Assembly: GCF_029626025.1 (NCBI RefSeq)
Contig: NZ_JARUBF010000001.1
Coordinates: forward strand, 5,488,001-5,552,000
DNA from: Solwaraspora sp. WMMD406
GTDB lineage: Bacteria; Actinomycetota; Actinomycetes; Mycobacteriales; Micromonosporaceae
Direction of reading: 5' to 3'
DNA: 64,000 nt
Below are positions 45,359-55,264 of this stretch, piece after piece. The position numbers were made by a program, and so were the translations under genes. Below the pieces are notes generated by a model. It was given only the letters and a program-made list of their open reading frames with translations, was not told the origin of the DNA and searched no databases. The first letter of the stretch is position 1; each line of letters begins with the position of its first letter.

Positions 45359-48300
45359 CGGCGGGCTCCGGTCGCGACGTCGGAACCGTCGACGTCGGAG
45401 CAGCCGACGCCGGATCCACCGACGCCGGATCCACGGACGCCGGAGCAGCCGACGACGGGGTGTCCGAGGGGGTGTCCGACGCGGTCTTCAGCCGCTGGCT
45501 GATCACCTGGGTCACCCCGTTGCGCATGGTGACGCCGTAGAGTGCGTCCGCCACCTCCATGGTGCGCTTCTGGTGGGTGATGATGATCAGCTGGCTACGG
45601 TCCCGCAGCTGCGCCATCAGGGTGATCAGCCGGCCCAGGTTGACGTCGTCGAGGGCGGCCTCCACCTCGTCCATGATGTAGAACGGGCTGGGCCGGGCGC
45701 GGAAGATGGCGACCAGCATGGCGACGGCGGTCAGCGAACGCTCCCCGCCGGAGAGCAGCGACAGCCGCTTGATCTTCTTGCCGGGTGGCCGCGCCTCGAC
45801 CTCCACCCCGGTGGTGAGCAGGTCGTCGGGGTCGGTGAGGATCAACCGGCCCTCGCCGCCGGGAAACAGCACGGTGAAGACCTGTTCGAACTCCCGGGCC
45901 GTGTCGGCGAAGGCGCTGGAGAACACCTCCAGGATTCGATCGTCCACATCGGATACGACGGTGAGCAGGTCCTTGCGGGTGGCTTTGAGGTCTTCGAGCT
46001 GGTCGGAGAGGAACTTGTAGCGTTCCTCCAACGCGGCGAACTCCTCCAACGCCAGCGGGTTGACCTTGCCGAGCAGTGCCAGCTCGCGTTCGGCCTTGGC
46101 GGCCCGTTTCTCCTGCGTCGGCCGGTCGAAGGGCACCGGCTGCGGCTCCGGTTTGCCGTCGGCGGCGGCCGTCGCCAGCTGCGCCTCGGTCGGCGGCACC
46201 GGCTGGCCGGGGCCGTACTCGGTGAGCAGCGTCTCGACGTCCAGGGCGAAATCCTCGGCGGCCTTCGCCTCCAACTGCTCGATCCGTAGCCGCTGTTCGG
46301 CCCGCGCCACCTCGTCGCGGTGCACCGCGCCGGTGAGCCGCTCCAGTTCCGTACCGAGCCGTTTGACCGCGCCCCGTACCTCCTGCAACTCGGCCTCGCG
46401 CCCGGCGCGGGCGCGGGCGATCTCGTCGCGGGTCCGGGCGGCCTCGACCAGGGACTCGGCCAGCCGGGTCAGGGCGGCGCGGGCACCGAGGCCGACCGCG
46501 CGGGCGATCTGAGCGCCCCGCGCGCGGGCGGCACGCCGGGCGGCGGCGCGTTCCCGGGCCGCCCGTTCGGCCGCCGCCTGACGCAGCAGGGAGTCGGCCC
46601 GCCCGGCGATCGAGGAAACCCGTTCCTCGGCGGTACGGACCGCGAGCCGTACCTCCATCTCGTTCTGCCGGGCACCGGGCAGCATCGCGGCGAGTTCGTC
46701 CCGTTCGGTGGTCGACGGGTCGGCGTCGATCGGGGTCGCCTCGGCGAGCCGGAGCCGCTCCTCCAGGTCGGCGAGGGTGGCCAGGTCGCGCTCGCGCGCC
46801 TCGGTCGCCTTGTCCCGGGAGGCCGCCAGCCGCTCGGCTTCGGCCCGTGCCGATCGGGCGGCGGCACCGAGTTCGGCGAGCCGGCGGGCGGCGGTGTTGC
46901 GCTGCCCCTCGGCCTGCCGGCGGGCGGCGCTCGCCTCGGCGACCAGCTCGGCGTGGGCGGCGACGACGTCGCGCGCCTCGTCGAGTTGGGCCCGCAGCTC
47001 GGCGATCTGCTCCTCGGCGGTGAGTCGGTTGGCCCGGGCTTCTTCGACCGCCGCCTGCACCTCGATGAAGCTCGGTGCCTTGGCCGATCCGCCAGCGGCG
47101 GCGTAGGCGCCGACGATGTCTCCGTCCGGGGTGACCGCCCGGAGTTGGGGATGGTCGGCCACTGCCCGCGCCGCCGCGTCGAGGTCGGCGACCAGGATCA
47201 CGTCGCGTAGCGCCCAGTGCAGCGCCGGGCGCAGCGGTTCCGGGCAGCCGATCGCGTCCGGTGCCCAGGTGGCGTCCGGCGGCATGGCCGGCCGCAGCGC
47301 GTCAGCCGGCCCGATCATCCCCGGTCCGGCCGGTCCGGCCACCAGCAGACTGGCCCGCCCGGAATCCTGGATCTTGAGCAGCCGCATCGCTTCGGTGGCT
47401 TCGTCGACGCCTTCGACGGCGACCGCGTCGGCGAGACTGCCGAGCGCCGCAGCCAGCGCGGCTTCGTGGCCCGGCGCGACGGTCAGCACGCTGGCCAGGC
47501 TGCCGAGCAGGCCGGGTACCTGGTCGCCTCGGGCGAGCAGGGCACCGGCTCCGTCCGCGCGCCGCAGTCCCATCGCGAGGGCGTCTTCCCGGGCCTTCCA
47601 GGTGGCCGCTTCCTTCTCGGCCCGCCGCTCGGCGTCGGACAGCTGCCGGACCTGGGCGGTGGCGGACTCGTGCGCGGCGACCGCCTCGGCGTGCCGGGTG
47701 TCCAGGTCGGCGTTGTCCCGGTCTGCTTCGGTGGACTGCTCGGCGGCCGCGTCGAGTTCCTGTTGACTCTGGTCGGCGCGGGTCCGCGCGTCGGCGTACG
47801 CGGCGGCGAGCCGGGAGATCTCCTCGGCGGAGCTGGAGGTGCGCGCCCGGGCGGAGTTGACCTGGCCGGTCAACCGTGCCAATCCCTCGCGGCGGTCGGC
47901 GATCGCCTTCGCGGCGGCGACCAGGGCCCGCTCCGCCTCGGCGAGCTGCGCTTCCAATTGTTGGCGGGACTCGACCGCTTCGGCGAGCCGGACCTGGTCG
48001 TCGGTGAGCGCGGCGCGCAGCTCCTCCTCCTGGGCCCGGATCCGGTCGGCCTCCGCGGTGAGCTGGTCGGGGTCGCGGCCGGGGCGCTCGTCGTCCGGCA
48101 CCAGCGACAGGTGTCGCAATCGTTCGCTGGCGAGTTGTTCGGTGGAGCGGAATCGTTCCTGCAGGGAGGCGAGCTTGTACCAGGTGTCCTGGGCGGAGGC
48201 CAGCAGCGGGGCGTCCTCGGCGAGCGCGGCTTCCAGTTCGGCCAGCCGTTCCTGGACCTCGGCGTGCTCGGCCTCGACCTCGGTACGCCGCTGCCGCAGC

Positions 48301-49049
48301 GCGGTCTCGTCGGCGATTTCCTTGTCCAGTGTGGTTCGCAGCGTGGTCAGGTCGTCGGCGAGCAGCCGGAGTCGGGCGTCGCGCAGGTCGGCCTGGATGC
48401 CGGCGGCCCGCCGGGCGACCTCGGCCTGTCGGCCGAGCGGTTTGAGCTGGCGACGCAGTTCGGCGGTCAGGTCGGTCAGCCGGTCCAGGTTGGTCTGCAT
48501 CGCGGTCAGCTTGCGCAGCGCCTTTTCCTTGCGCTTGCGGTGCTTGAGCACTCCGGCGGCCTCTTCGATGAAGGCTCGCCGGTCTTCCGGCTTGGCGTGC
48601 AGTACGGCGTCGAGCTGGCCCTGGCCGACGATGACGTGCATCTCCCGGCCGATGCCGGAGTCGGAGAGCAGTTCCTGGATGTCGAGTAGCCGGCACGAGT
48701 TGCCGTTGATCTCGTATTCGCTCTCCCCGGAGCGGAACATCCGGCGGGTGATCGACACCTCGGTGTACTCGATCGGCAACGCTCCGTCGGTGTTGTCGAT
48801 CGTGAGGGTGACCTCGGCCCGGCCGAGCGGTGCCCGGCCGGCGGTGCCGGCGAAGATGACGTCCTCCATCTTGCCGCCCCGGAGCGCCTTGGCGCCCTGT
48901 TCGCCGAGGACCCAGGCGATGGCGTCCACGACGTTGGACTTGCCGGAACCGTTTGGGCCGACCACGCAGGTGATCCCGGGTTCGAGCTTCAAGGTGGTGG
49001 CGGAGGCGAAGGATTTGAATCCCTTCACCGTCAAACTCTTGAGATGCAC
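45339..49049 (-). CDS. smc: Chromosome segregation protein SMC
   Basis: Condensin-type ATPase, 1236 residues. Walker A GPNGSGKS (31-38), Q-loop region GRAPLGRAEVTLTIDN, a coiled coil (about 170-500), hinge around residues 500-650 (GDQVPGLLGSLASVLTVAPG), a second coiled coil, signature LSGGE (1099-1103), Walker B FYIMDEVEAALDD (D1127) and D-loop. The C-terminus is a 45-residue Ser/Pro/Thr/Asp tail with TPSD and VDPAS repeats, beyond the ATPase head. Located between ftsY and rnc/mutM, as in Mycobacterium (Rv2922c). No scpA/scpB here. Confidence 0.97.
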   Translation of the reverse strand: MHLKSLTVKGFKSFASATTLKLEPGITCVVGPNGSGKSNVVDAIAWVLGEQGAKALRGGKMEDVIFAGTAGRAPLGRAEVTLTIDNTDGALPIEYTEVSITRRMFRSGESEYEINGNSCRLLDIQELLSDSGIGREMHVIVGQGQLDAVLHAKPEDRRAFIEEAAGVLKHRKRKEKALRKLTAMQTNLDRLTDLTAELRRQLKPLGRQAEVARRAAGIQADLRDARLRLLADDLTTLRTTLDKEIADETALRQRRTEVEAEHAEVQERLAELEAALAEDAPLLASAQDTWYKLASLQERFRSTEQLASERLRHLSLVPDDERPGRDPDQLTAEADRIRAQEEELRAALTDDQVRLAEAVESRQQLEAQLAEAERALVAAAKAIADRREGLARLTGQVNSARARTSSSAEEISRLAAAYADARTRADQSQQELDAAAEQSTEADRDNADLDTRHAEAVAAHESATAQVRQLSDAERRAEKEAATWKAREDALAMGLRRADGAGALLARGDQVPGLLGSLASVLTVAPGHEAALAAALGSLADAVAVEGVDEATEAMRLLKIQDSGRASLLVAGPAGPGMIGPADALRPAMPPDATWAPDAIGCPEPLRPALHWALRDVILVADLDAAARAVADHPQLRAVTPDGDIVGAYAAAGGSAKAPSFIEVQAAVEEARANRLTAEEQIAELRAQLDEARDVVAAHAELVAEASAARRQAEGQRNTAARRLAELGAAARSARAEAERLAASRDKATEARERDLATLADLEERLRLAEATPIDADPSTTERDELAAMLPGARQNEMEVRLAVRTAEERVSSIAGRADSLLRQAAAERAARERAAARRAARARGAQIARAVGLGARAALTRLAESLVEAARTRDEIARARAGREAELQEVRGAVKRLGTELERLTGAVHRDEVARAEQRLRIEQLEAKAAEDFALDVETLLTEYGPGQPVPPTEAQLATAAADGKPEPQPVPFDRPTQEKRAAKAERELALLGKVNPLALEEFAALEERYKFLSDQLEDLKATRKDLLTVVSDVDDRILEVFSSAFADTAREFEQVFTVLFPGGEGRLILTDPDDLLTTGVEVEARPPGKKIKRLSLLSGGERSLTAVAMLVAIFRARPSPFYIMDEVEAALDDVNLGRLITLMAQLRDRSQLIIITHQKRTMEVADALYGVTMRNGVTQVISQRLKTASDTPSDTPSSAAPASVDPASVDPASAAPTSTVPTSRPEPAATVEPR

Positions 49050-49420
49050 GGTGCGATTCCTCGTCCGACGGGTCGCCGTGCGGCCGTCAGTCCCTGGTCA
49101 GTACCGCACAGGTTAACCGGTCCGCGCCCAGGTCACCCGGTCCGGCGCGCAGTGCGACACCCGGGATACCGTCCGGCACCGCCGGACCTGCCCGGGATAC
49201 CGTCCGGCACCGCCGGACCTGCCCGGGATACCGTCCGGCACCGCCGGGAGACGGTCGGCTGTGCCGGAGTCGGACAGTGGTGGCGCCGGCCACACGACAG
49301 CCAGCGGGCCCGGACAAAAAGGTGCGCGCCGCCACGGGTGAGGTGTCGGCGCGCTCTGGGTTACGTGCGGTAGGGATGGTGCACTGGCGGTGGGCGCCGG
49401 TCACCCGGCGCCCGGTGAGA
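49050..49420. other. smc upstream intergenic region
   Basis: 371 bp without coding support between smc and the small coiled-coil gene, containing a tandem hairpin repeat (separate entry). Otherwise nothing I can name. Confidence 0.4.
49160..49247. repeat. 31-bp tandem repeat, each copy carrying a hairpin
   Basis: Two identical 31-bp units (49160-49190, 49191-49221) and 26 bases of a third. Each complete unit contains the perfect inverted repeat GTCCGGC-ACC-GCCGGAC (7-bp stem, 3-nt loop). Lies 111-198 bp upstream of the smc start. Confidence 0.95.
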
Positions 49421-49615
49421 TCAGGTAAGTGCTGGCTCAGCCAGCCGGAGCAGGTCGTCTGCTTCGGCGGCCGCTGCGGCGAGCCGATCATTGTCAGCTC
49501 GCAGCCGGGTGATCTCGAACTCCAGTGCCTGCACCCTGGCACGCAATCGGGTGACCTCGTCGAGCATGCGCCGATCGGCTGCCGCACCAACGTGGCCGTA
49601 GAGGGCCTTCGCCAT
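49421..49615 (-). CDS. Small coiled-coil protein, uncharacterised
   Basis: From ATG 49615 (AAGGAGACGAA upstream, a strong site) 64 residues: MAKALYGHVGAAADRRMLDE, then a heptad-like helix (VTRLRARVQALEFEITRLRA, DNDRLAAAAAEADDLLRL). The MAKAL-GHVG start resembles small conserved proteins found near smc in Streptomyces and relatives; I cannot name a family. Cytoplasmic, no metal motif. Possibly DNA- or SMC-associated by position only. Confidence 0.75.
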   Translation of the reverse strand: MAKALYGHVGAAADRRMLDEVTRLRARVQALEFEITRLRADNDRLAAAAAEADDLLRLAEPALT

Positions 49616-50034
49616 TTCGTCTCCTTGTAATGCGCTGCCGGAAAGGCCGGCCAACGCGCGCCCAAACTCTCGCGACTGTCAACCCCCGGGCATGCGGGGG
49701 CGCGACTGGGCGCGACTGGCGACTTCTTTATGGTCCGCCGAAGTCGTCGCTTCGTCAAGTTCCACCGGACGAGGATCCCCACATCATCTACCGAACCTAT
49801 CGCCCAAAAGGTACGAAGGGTGGCGGTTTTGCGGCGCAGGTCACACCAGCAACGCCACCAACTCGCGTGGAGGTCTGTCCGCCTTATCTCTTCCTTAGGC
49901 GGATCGCCGGAGTTCCTTAGCCGGATTGCCGAACGTCACAGTGGTCCGTAGCGTCGCACCCGGCCCGGCCGCGATCGACGGCGAACCCCGCCCTGGCGAC
50001 GAAGCCCACAGCTCATCTGACGGAGGAACCGACG
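49616..50034. other. Noncoding gap before the CAP-domain gene
   Basis: 419 bp. Visible: a 6-bp hairpin at 49683-49700, direct GCGCGACTGG repeats after 49700, and a 7-bp inverted repeat TCCGCCT...AGGCGGA around 49879-49905. On the minus strand TTGACA (49678-49683) could be a -35 for the coiled-coil gene, but no clear -10 follows. Open frames here lack ribosome sites. Confidence 0.35.
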
Positions 50035-51393
50035 TTGTACCGGCGGATCGACCCGGGTGACGACTCCGCCCAGGGCAGGACGTCACCGTCACCGACCGAC
50101 CAGCGCCTCCCCGGTACGGGTGGCGACCGACCGGGTGACGACGGCGGCTGGGACACCCGGTCGCTCGGTCAGACGTCCTGGCGCGACCATCTCGACGCCG
50201 GCTGGCGCGGTCCAGACGGCCAGCGCGGGCACGACCCGGCCCAGCTGGACGAAAACCAGCACCTGGGGCACGATCAGCACCCGTACCCGGATCAGCACCC
50301 GCACGTCACACACCTCGGCCCGGAGCCGACCGGCGAGGCCTGGCCCGCTGAATGGCCTGACACGCCGGGTTGGCTCGCTGCCGACGCCGCCGAGGACACC
50401 GCGCGCCATCCGGCCGAGGGCGACCACGCCGAGAGCCACGACGGCCACGACGGCCATCCCGACCACGACCCGGATACGGCCGCGCTCACCCCGGCGGTTC
50501 CGTCCGGTGCCGCCGACACGAGCCGGGCTGCGAGGCGACGTGCCGCCCGCCTGGCCGGCGAGCCGACGTCGAGCCGTACCGGCCGGCCGGGTGACCGTAG
50601 ACGGTTCGCCCCGGGCCCGATCGCACTGGCCACGCTCGTGGCCGTACTGCTGGTGGCCATCGGCGGCGGGGTGGCGATGATGCGTGCCGGGCTCGCCGAC
50701 GGCTCGGGGGACGGCACCGGACCGGCCACGGTGGCCGCCGACGACACCCGGGCTCCAACGACCGACGAGACCGACGGCGGCGACGGCGAGCCGGAGATCG
50801 GCGAACCGGAGGTACTGGGTGTCGAACTCGGTCCGGCACCGACTCCCAGTCCCACCCCGGCCCCCAGCACCGCTGCCCCGACACCGGCGGCGCCCGACCG
50901 CGACGCTTCCGAGCGCCCCGCTCCCGACCCGACCACGCCGACTCCGTCGAGACCGACCACGGCCGCACCGGGCGGTGCCGGCCCCGCACCAACTGCGGCG
51001 GGCGGTGGTGACGACGTCGAGCAGCAGGTGTTGGCTATCGTCAATGCCGAACGTTCCGCCAACGGCTGCGGCGAGGTCGTCGTCAACTCCCGGCTGTCGG
51101 AGGCCTCCCGGCTGCACAGCGAGGACCAGGCCGCGACCGACACCATGTCGCACACCGGCAGCGACGGCAGCGATCCGTGGCAGCGGGCGCAGCGGGCCGG
51201 ATATCAGCGCGCCATCGGCGAGAACGTGGCGGCGGGTTACCCCACCGCGCAAGCGGTGATGGACGGCTGGATGAACAGTCAGGGACACCGGGCCAACATC
51301 CTCAACTGCGAGGCGGTGTCCATGGGAGTCGGCACCGCCAAGGCGGCCGACGGCACCCTCTACTGGACTCAGATGTTCGGCGCGGTGGCGTAG
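50035..51393 (+). CDS. CAP-domain (SCP/PR1-like) membrane-anchored protein
   Basis: Starts at TTG 50035 behind CGGAGGAACCGACG, giving 452 residues. Residues 1-190 are polar, rich in His/Asp/Gly (cytoplasmic or disordered). One membrane helix spans about 194-216 ([20 protein letters not shown]). A Thr/Pro linker (about 225-325) leads to the CAP domain (330-452) with [52 protein letters not shown] and [22 protein letters not shown] proteins are extracellular, so the domain is presumably outside, type II topology. Function unknown. The last 25 bp overlap convergent mutM. Confidence 0.9.
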   Translation: MYRRIDPGDDSAQGRTSPSPTDQRLPGTGGDRPGDDGGWDTRSLGQTSWRDHLDAGWRGPDGQRGHDPAQLDENQHLGHDQHPYPDQHPHVTHLGPEPTGEAWPAEWPDTPGWLAADAAEDTARHPAEGDHAESHDGHDGHPDHDPDTAALTPAVPSGAADTSRAARRRAARLAGEPTSSRTGRPGDRRRFAPGPIALATLVAVLLVAIGGGVAMMRAGLADGSGDGTGPATVAADDTRAPTTDETDGGDGEPEIGEPEVLGVELGPAPTPSPTPAPSTAAPTPAAPDRDASERPAPDPTTPTPSRPTTAAPGGAGPAPTAAGGGDDVEQQVLAIVNAERSANGCGEVVVNSRLSEASRLHSEDQAATDTMSHTGSDGSDPWQRAQRAGYQRAIGENVAAGYPTAQAVMDGWMNSQGHRANILNCEAVSMGVGTAKAADGTLYWTQMFGAVA

Positions 51394-52280
51394 CCGGCCG
51401 GTCGCGTCGGCACGCTCCGTGGACGGGGCTGGGGACGGATCTGCGGGCGGGGCTGGCAGCGCGGACAGCTGAACGACGATCGGTTCATGAACGCCTCGCG
51501 GCGAATCGCCGCGCCGCAGCGGCGACACGGCCGGCCTTCCTGGCCGTAGACGCTCAACGACCGGTCGAAGTAGCCGCTGCGCCCGTTCACGTCGACGTAG
51601 AGCGCGTCGAAGCTCGTACCGCCCTGCACGATGGCCTCCCGCAGCACGTCCCGGACGTGGCCCAGCAGCCGGACCACCGCCGGCCCGGTGAGCCGGTCGG
51701 TGGGCCGGGCACCGTGCAGTTCGGCCCGCCACAGGGCTTCGTCCGCGTAGATGTTGCCGACGCCGGAGATCAGGGTCTGGTCCAACAGCGCCCGCTTGAC
51801 CTCGGTACGACGACGGCGGAGCGCCGCCACGAAGGCGGTATCGGAAAAATCCGGATCAAGGGGATCACGGGCGATGTGCGCGATCTCCGCCGGCAACTCG
51901 GCACCACCGTCGGAGACCGACAACCCACCGAACGTACGCTGGTCGACGAAACGCAGCTCGGGATCACCGTCGGTGAACCGGAACCGGATCCGCAGGTGTG
52001 CCTCGTCGTCGGCGGTGGCCGGTTGCAGCAGCAACTGTCCCGACATGCCGAGATGGCCGACCACCGCGTCGCCGCTGTCCAGCGGTAGCCAGAGGTACTT
52101 TCCGCGCCGGCACACGTCGAGCACCCGTCGATCGACGAGCACCGCGGCGAAATGCGCGGCACCGGCGGCGTGCCGGCGCACCGCCCGAGCGTGCAGCACC
52201 TGTACGGCCGCGAACCGCCGCCCGACGATCCAGCCGGCCAGGCCCTGCCGGACCGTCTCCACCTCGGGAAGTTCAGGCAT
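51369..52280 (-). CDS. mutM: Formamidopyrimidine-DNA glycosylase (Fpg)
   Basis: Base-excision repair glycosylase/AP lyase removing 8-oxoguanine. The ATG at 52280 gives [20 protein letters not shown], with catalytic P2/E3 after Met removal and K61. H2TH motif [18 protein letters not shown] and C-terminal zinc finger [20 protein letters not shown] plus CPRC are intact. Total 303 residues with a 28-residue Pro/Arg tail. Overlaps rnc by 8 bp, as in Mycobacterium (fpg Rv2924c beside rnc Rv2925c). Confidence 0.96.
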   Translation of the reverse strand: MPELPEVETVRQGLAGWIVGRRFAAVQVLHARAVRRHAAGAAHFAAVLVDRRVLDVCRRGKYLWLPLDSGDAVVGHLGMSGQLLLQPATADDEAHLRIRFRFTDGDPELRFVDQRTFGGLSVSDGGAELPAEIAHIARDPLDPDFSDTAFVAALRRRRTEVKRALLDQTLISGVGNIYADEALWRAELHGARPTDRLTGPAVVRLLGHVRDVLREAIVQGGTSFDALYVDVNGRSGYFDRSLSVYGQEGRPCRRCGAAIRREAFMNRSSFSCPRCQPRPQIRPQPRPRSVPTRPAGYATAPNI

Positions 52281-53256
52281 CGGCGCCGTCCTCGGGCCGA
52301 TCGCCGCCAGCACGATCGCCGTCAGCGCGATCCTCGCCGGACGGCTCGACCCCCGGCTCAGTCCCGGCAGCACCGGACGGCGCGACCTCCGCCACACCGG
52401 ACGGCGCGACCTCCGCCACACCGGACGGCACGACCTCCGCCACACCGGACGGCACGACCTCCGCCACACCGGACGGCACGATCTCCGACGCACCGGGCGG
52501 CGGGGTGCCGGGGACCCCGGACGGCGGGGTCACCTCCGGGTCGGCCACCTGCGCCGACAAGGTCCGCCACGCGGCCTCGGCGGCCCGCTGCTCGGCTTCC
52601 TTCTTGCTGCGTCCCTCGGCACCGCCGTACCGGATGCGGGCGACCACCACCCAGGCGGTGAAGGTCTTCGCGTGGTCCGGCCCGGCGTCGTCGATGCGGT
52701 ACTCGGGCACACCGAGCCCGAGGGTCGCGGTCAGCTCCTGCAGGCTCGTCTTCCAGTCCAGCGCCGCGCCCCGGCGGGCGGACTCGGCCATCAGCGGGTC
52801 GAACAGCCGGTGGATGACGATCGACGCGGTGTCCAGGCCGTACTGCAGATAGATGGCACCGAGCAACGCTTCGAGGGTGTCGGCCAGGATGCTGGCCTTG
52901 TCCCGGCCCCCGGTGCTCTCCTCGCCCTTGCCCAGCAGCAGGTACGGGCCGAGCCCCTTCGGGCCGAGCGAACGCGCCACGTCGGCCAACGCCCGCATGT
53001 TGACGACGCTGGCGCGCAGCTTCGCCAGCTGACCTTCCGGCAGGTCAGGGTGGTTGTGGAACAACGCCGAGGTGATCACCACGCCGAGCACCGAGTCACC
53101 GAGGAACTCCAACCGCTCGTTGGTCGGCAGGCCGCCGTTCTCGTAGGCGTACGACCGGTGGGTCAGCGCGCGTTCCAGCAGATCCGGTTCGAACGCGACG
53201 CCGAACGCCGCTTCCAGGTGGGCGACCGCTGGCCGCCGGGACTGGTTGTTGCTCAT
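52273..53256 (-). CDS. rnc: Ribonuclease III with repeat tail
   Basis: Double-stranded-RNA endonuclease for rRNA maturation. 327 residues: N-terminal RIIID with [13 protein letters not shown] (residues about 47-59) and [17 protein letters not shown], then dsRBD (about 160-230, [36 protein letters not shown]). The last about 95 residues are a Val/Pro/Ser/Ala/Glu tail with five octapeptide repeats (VAEVVPSG-type) and an acidic end. At 327 it is about 100 residues longer than typical RNase III. ATGA overlap with plsX. Confidence 0.95.
   Translation of the reverse strand: MSNNQSRRPAVAHLEAAFGVAFEPDLLERALTHRSYAYENGGLPTNERLEFLGDSVLGVVITSALFHNHPDLPEGQLAKLRASVVNMRALADVARSLGPKGLGPYLLLGKGEESTGGRDKASILADTLEALLGAIYLQYGLDTASIVIHRLFDPLMAESARRGAALDWKTSLQELTATLGLGVPEYRIDDAGPDHAKTFTAWVVVARIRYGGAEGRSKKEAEQRAAEAAWRTLSAQVADPEVTPPSGVPGTPPPGASEIVPSGVAEVVPSGVAEVVPSGVAEVAPSGVAEVAPSGAAGTEPGVEPSGEDRADGDRAGGDRPEDGADA
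52371..52490. repeat. Five-copy 24-bp minisatellite in the rnc 3' end
   Basis: Units at 52371, 52395, 52419, 52443 and 52467, each beginning CACCGGACGGC(G/A)CGACCTCCG; the last is diverged. Encodes the octapeptide repeat of the RNase III tail; period a multiple of three. Confidence 0.93.
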
Positions 53257-54224
53257 GCCGTTACCTCGTCTACGTCTGCGTCTGCGAGCAGCCTGGCGGT
53301 GGTGGCGGTCACGTCGCGGCGGTGCAGGCTGGCCGCGAGGGCGATGCCGGAGGCGAGATCGGCGGCGGTGGCGGCGCCGTGGCAGACCACCGCCGTACCG
53401 GCGACGCCGAGCAGGGCGGCGGCCCGGGGCGCGATGTCACCCGGCTCGGGGCCACCGGCCATGGCGTACGCGCCTTCGATGCCTTTGAGTAGCACGTTGC
53501 CGGTGAATCCGTCGGTGACCACGACGTCGGCCCGGCCACCGAGGGCCACCTCGTGTCCCTCGACCAGCCCGACGTACCGGCCTTCGCCGGGTAGGGTGAC
53601 GGACCGTAGTAGGACCTCCGCACCGCGCCGGGCCCGGTCGCCCTTGCCGCTTTCGGTGCCGATGGAGAGCAGCCCGACCCGGGGCCGGCGGTGAGTCCCG
53701 GTAGCGACGGCGTACGCCGCGCCGAGCACGGCGTGCCGGGCCAGGGTCGCCGGTCGGGCCTCGACCGAGGCGCCCACGTCGAGCAGCAGCACCGGTCCGG
53801 CGACGGCCGGCAGGGTGGCGATCAGGGCGGGACGGCGGACCAGCGGCAGGCGGCCGAAGCCGAGGGCCGCGGCGGTGACCGTGGCTCCGCTGGGTCCGGC
53901 GGACACGACGGCGTCGGCGGCACCGTCGGCGACGGCGGCGACACTGGCCTGGGTGGTGGTGCCGGCCCGGCTGGCCCGTACCGCCGGGTCGGTCATCCGT
54001 ACGGCCTCCCGCACGGACCGTACGGTGATCCGGCGGCGGTCGTCGACCGGGAGCGCGGCGACCAGCTCGTCGGCCGCCTCGTGGGGGCCGACGAGCAACA
54101 GGTGAAGATCGGGATCGGCGCGGCAGGCCCGCAGAGCGCCGTCAACCACGACGGCGGGTGCCCCATCCCCGCCGAGGAGGTCGACGGCGATCCGCGCGGT
54201 GCCCTGCTCCGAAACGGTGCTCAC
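53253..54224 (-). CDS. plsX: Phosphate acyltransferase PlsX
   Basis: Converts acyl-ACP to acyl-phosphate for PlsY in phospholipid synthesis. From GTG 54224, 323 residues. Core begins [20 protein letters not shown]; further motifs are [55 protein letters not shown] and [19 protein letters not shown] longer frame to 54314 is open without clear family support. Lies between rpmF and rnc, a widespread order in bacteria (rpmF-plsX-rnc). ATGA overlap with rnc. Confidence 0.94.
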   Translation of the reverse strand: MSTVSEQGTARIAVDLLGGDGAPAVVVDGALRACRADPDLHLLLVGPHEAADELVAALPVDDRRRITVRSVREAVRMTDPAVRASRAGTTTQASVAAVADGAADAVVSAGPSGATVTAAALGFGRLPLVRRPALIATLPAVAGPVLLLDVGASVEARPATLARHAVLGAAYAVATGTHRRPRVGLLSIGTESGKGDRARRGAEVLLRSVTLPGEGRYVGLVEGHEVALGGRADVVVTDGFTGNVLLKGIEGAYAMAGGPEPGDIAPRAAALLGVAGTAVVCHGAATAADLASGIALAASLHRRDVTATTARLLADADVDEVTA

Positions 54225-54324
54225 CGGTTCGCGCCGGTCGGCACGTCCGGAGGCAGGCGCACCAGGCGTTCGCCCGAAGGCTCGCGCCGCCCGATCAAAG
54301 ATCGGCGGCGTCACGACGACCGGA

Positions 54325-54498
54325 TCAGACCTCGATGACCTGGCGGCCGTTGTAGGTGCCGCAGACGTTGCAGGCGGTGTGCGGCAGCTTGGCGGACTTG
54401 CACTGCGGGCACTCGACGGTCACGACCGCGGTGGTCTTCCACTGGGACCGGCGGGACCGGGTGTTGCTGCGGGACATCCGGCGCTTGGGAACGGCCAC
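54325..54498 (-). CDS. rpmF: 50S ribosomal protein L32 (zinc-binding form)
   Basis: 57 residues: MAVPKRRMSRSNTRSRRSQW, then KTTAVVTVECPQCKSAKLPH and TACNVCGTYNGRQVIEV. Cys pairs (CPQC, CNVC) mark the zinc-binding (C+) paralogue. GTG start, four bases after the DUF177 stop. The run DUF177-rpmF-plsX-rnc is conserved widely. Confidence 0.96.
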   Translation of the reverse strand: MAVPKRRMSRSNTRSRRSQWKTTAVVTVECPQCKSAKLPHTACNVCGTYNGRQVIEV

Positions 54499-54502
54499 GT
54501 CG

Positions 54503-55066
54503 TTACTCCTCTTGGCGGGTCAGTTGCGTCAGGCCGGCCCATCTCGGGTCGACCTGCTGGTGGCTGTGGTCGTCCGGCAGTTCGTCCCAGTGCACCCCGC
54601 ATTCGGAGCACAGGCCCGGGCAGTCGCGCCGGCAGAGCGGGTTGGTCGGCAGCGCGAGCACCACCGCGTCCCGCAGCGCCGGCTCCAGGTCGATCAGATC
54701 GCCCTGCAACCGGCCCACCTCGTCGATGTCGGTCGTCTCGTCCGTGGTGCTGTTCTCGTACGCGTACAGCTCCTGGATCGGGACGGTCAGCGACTCGCTG
54801 ATCGGGCGGAGACACCGCCCGCACTCCCCGGAGACCGGTCCGGAGACCGTCCCGGAGACCAGCACCCCCTCGGAGACCGACTCGAGCCGCAGGTCCAGGC
54901 TCAGGTCGGCACCTTCGGGAACGCCGTTCATTTCCAGTCCGAGGTCCGCCGGTGCCGGGACCACCCGATCGACGGTACGCAACGAGCCAGGTCGGCGCGG
55001 CAGCTCCCTCGTATCGAGGACCAGCGGCGACCTGGGGTTGAGTTTGTTCGACGAGTGATTGCGCAT
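54503..55066 (-). CDS. DUF177/YceD family protein
   Basis: 187-residue protein of the YceD family, involved in 23S rRNA accumulation in plants and bacteria; exact role unknown. Starts MRNHSSNKLNPRSPLVLDTR. It has a Cys cluster: GECGRCLRPIS and CRRDCPGLCSECGVHWDELP, likely zinc binding. Upstream of rpmF, as in most bacteria and Mycobacterium Rv2926c. Confidence 0.92.
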   Translation of the reverse strand: MRNHSSNKLNPRSPLVLDTRELPRRPGSLRTVDRVVPAPADLGLEMNGVPEGADLSLDLRLESVSEGVLVSGTVSGPVSGECGRCLRPISESLTVPIQELYAYENSTTDETTDIDEVGRLQGDLIDLEPALRDAVVLALPTNPLCRRDCPGLCSECGVHWDELPDDHSHQQVDPRWAGLTQLTRQEE

Positions 55067-55181
55067 AGTTGGACTCCGGCCTGGTAGAGGCCGACAAAGC
55101 AGGTTACCCGAGCGGCGACGTCAGCGTCGAATCGGGGCGGGCCACGCCCCCGACACGTCGGGTCGGGGGAGCCCCGTTACC

Positions 55182-55210
55182 GGGCCGCCGGGCCGCCGGC
55201 CCGGCGGCCC
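55182..55210 (-). terminator. Terminator-like hairpin downstream of the SepIVA-like gene
   Basis: Ten-base stem 55182-55191 (GGGCCGCCGG) with 55201-55210 and a nine-base loop that is itself nearly palindromic, about 55-83 bp past the gene end and upstream of DUF177. Confidence 0.55.
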
Positions 55211-55264
55211 GAACCGGCCGTACCGGGCCCGACCCCGGCCCGACCCCGTACCGGGCAGAACCGG

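Noticed and set aside
49160-49247. Possible CRISPR array or parS cluster
   Set aside because: No spacers; sequence does not resemble the parS palindrome.
49630-49920. 96-codon plus-strand frame in the gap before the CAP gene
   Set aside because: Composition unlike coding DNA here, no ribosome site, overlaps the promoter region of the coiled-coil gene.
50089-51732. 547-codon minus-strand frame opposite the CAP gene
   Set aside because: Arg/Gly-rich antisense shadow of a gene with clear domains.
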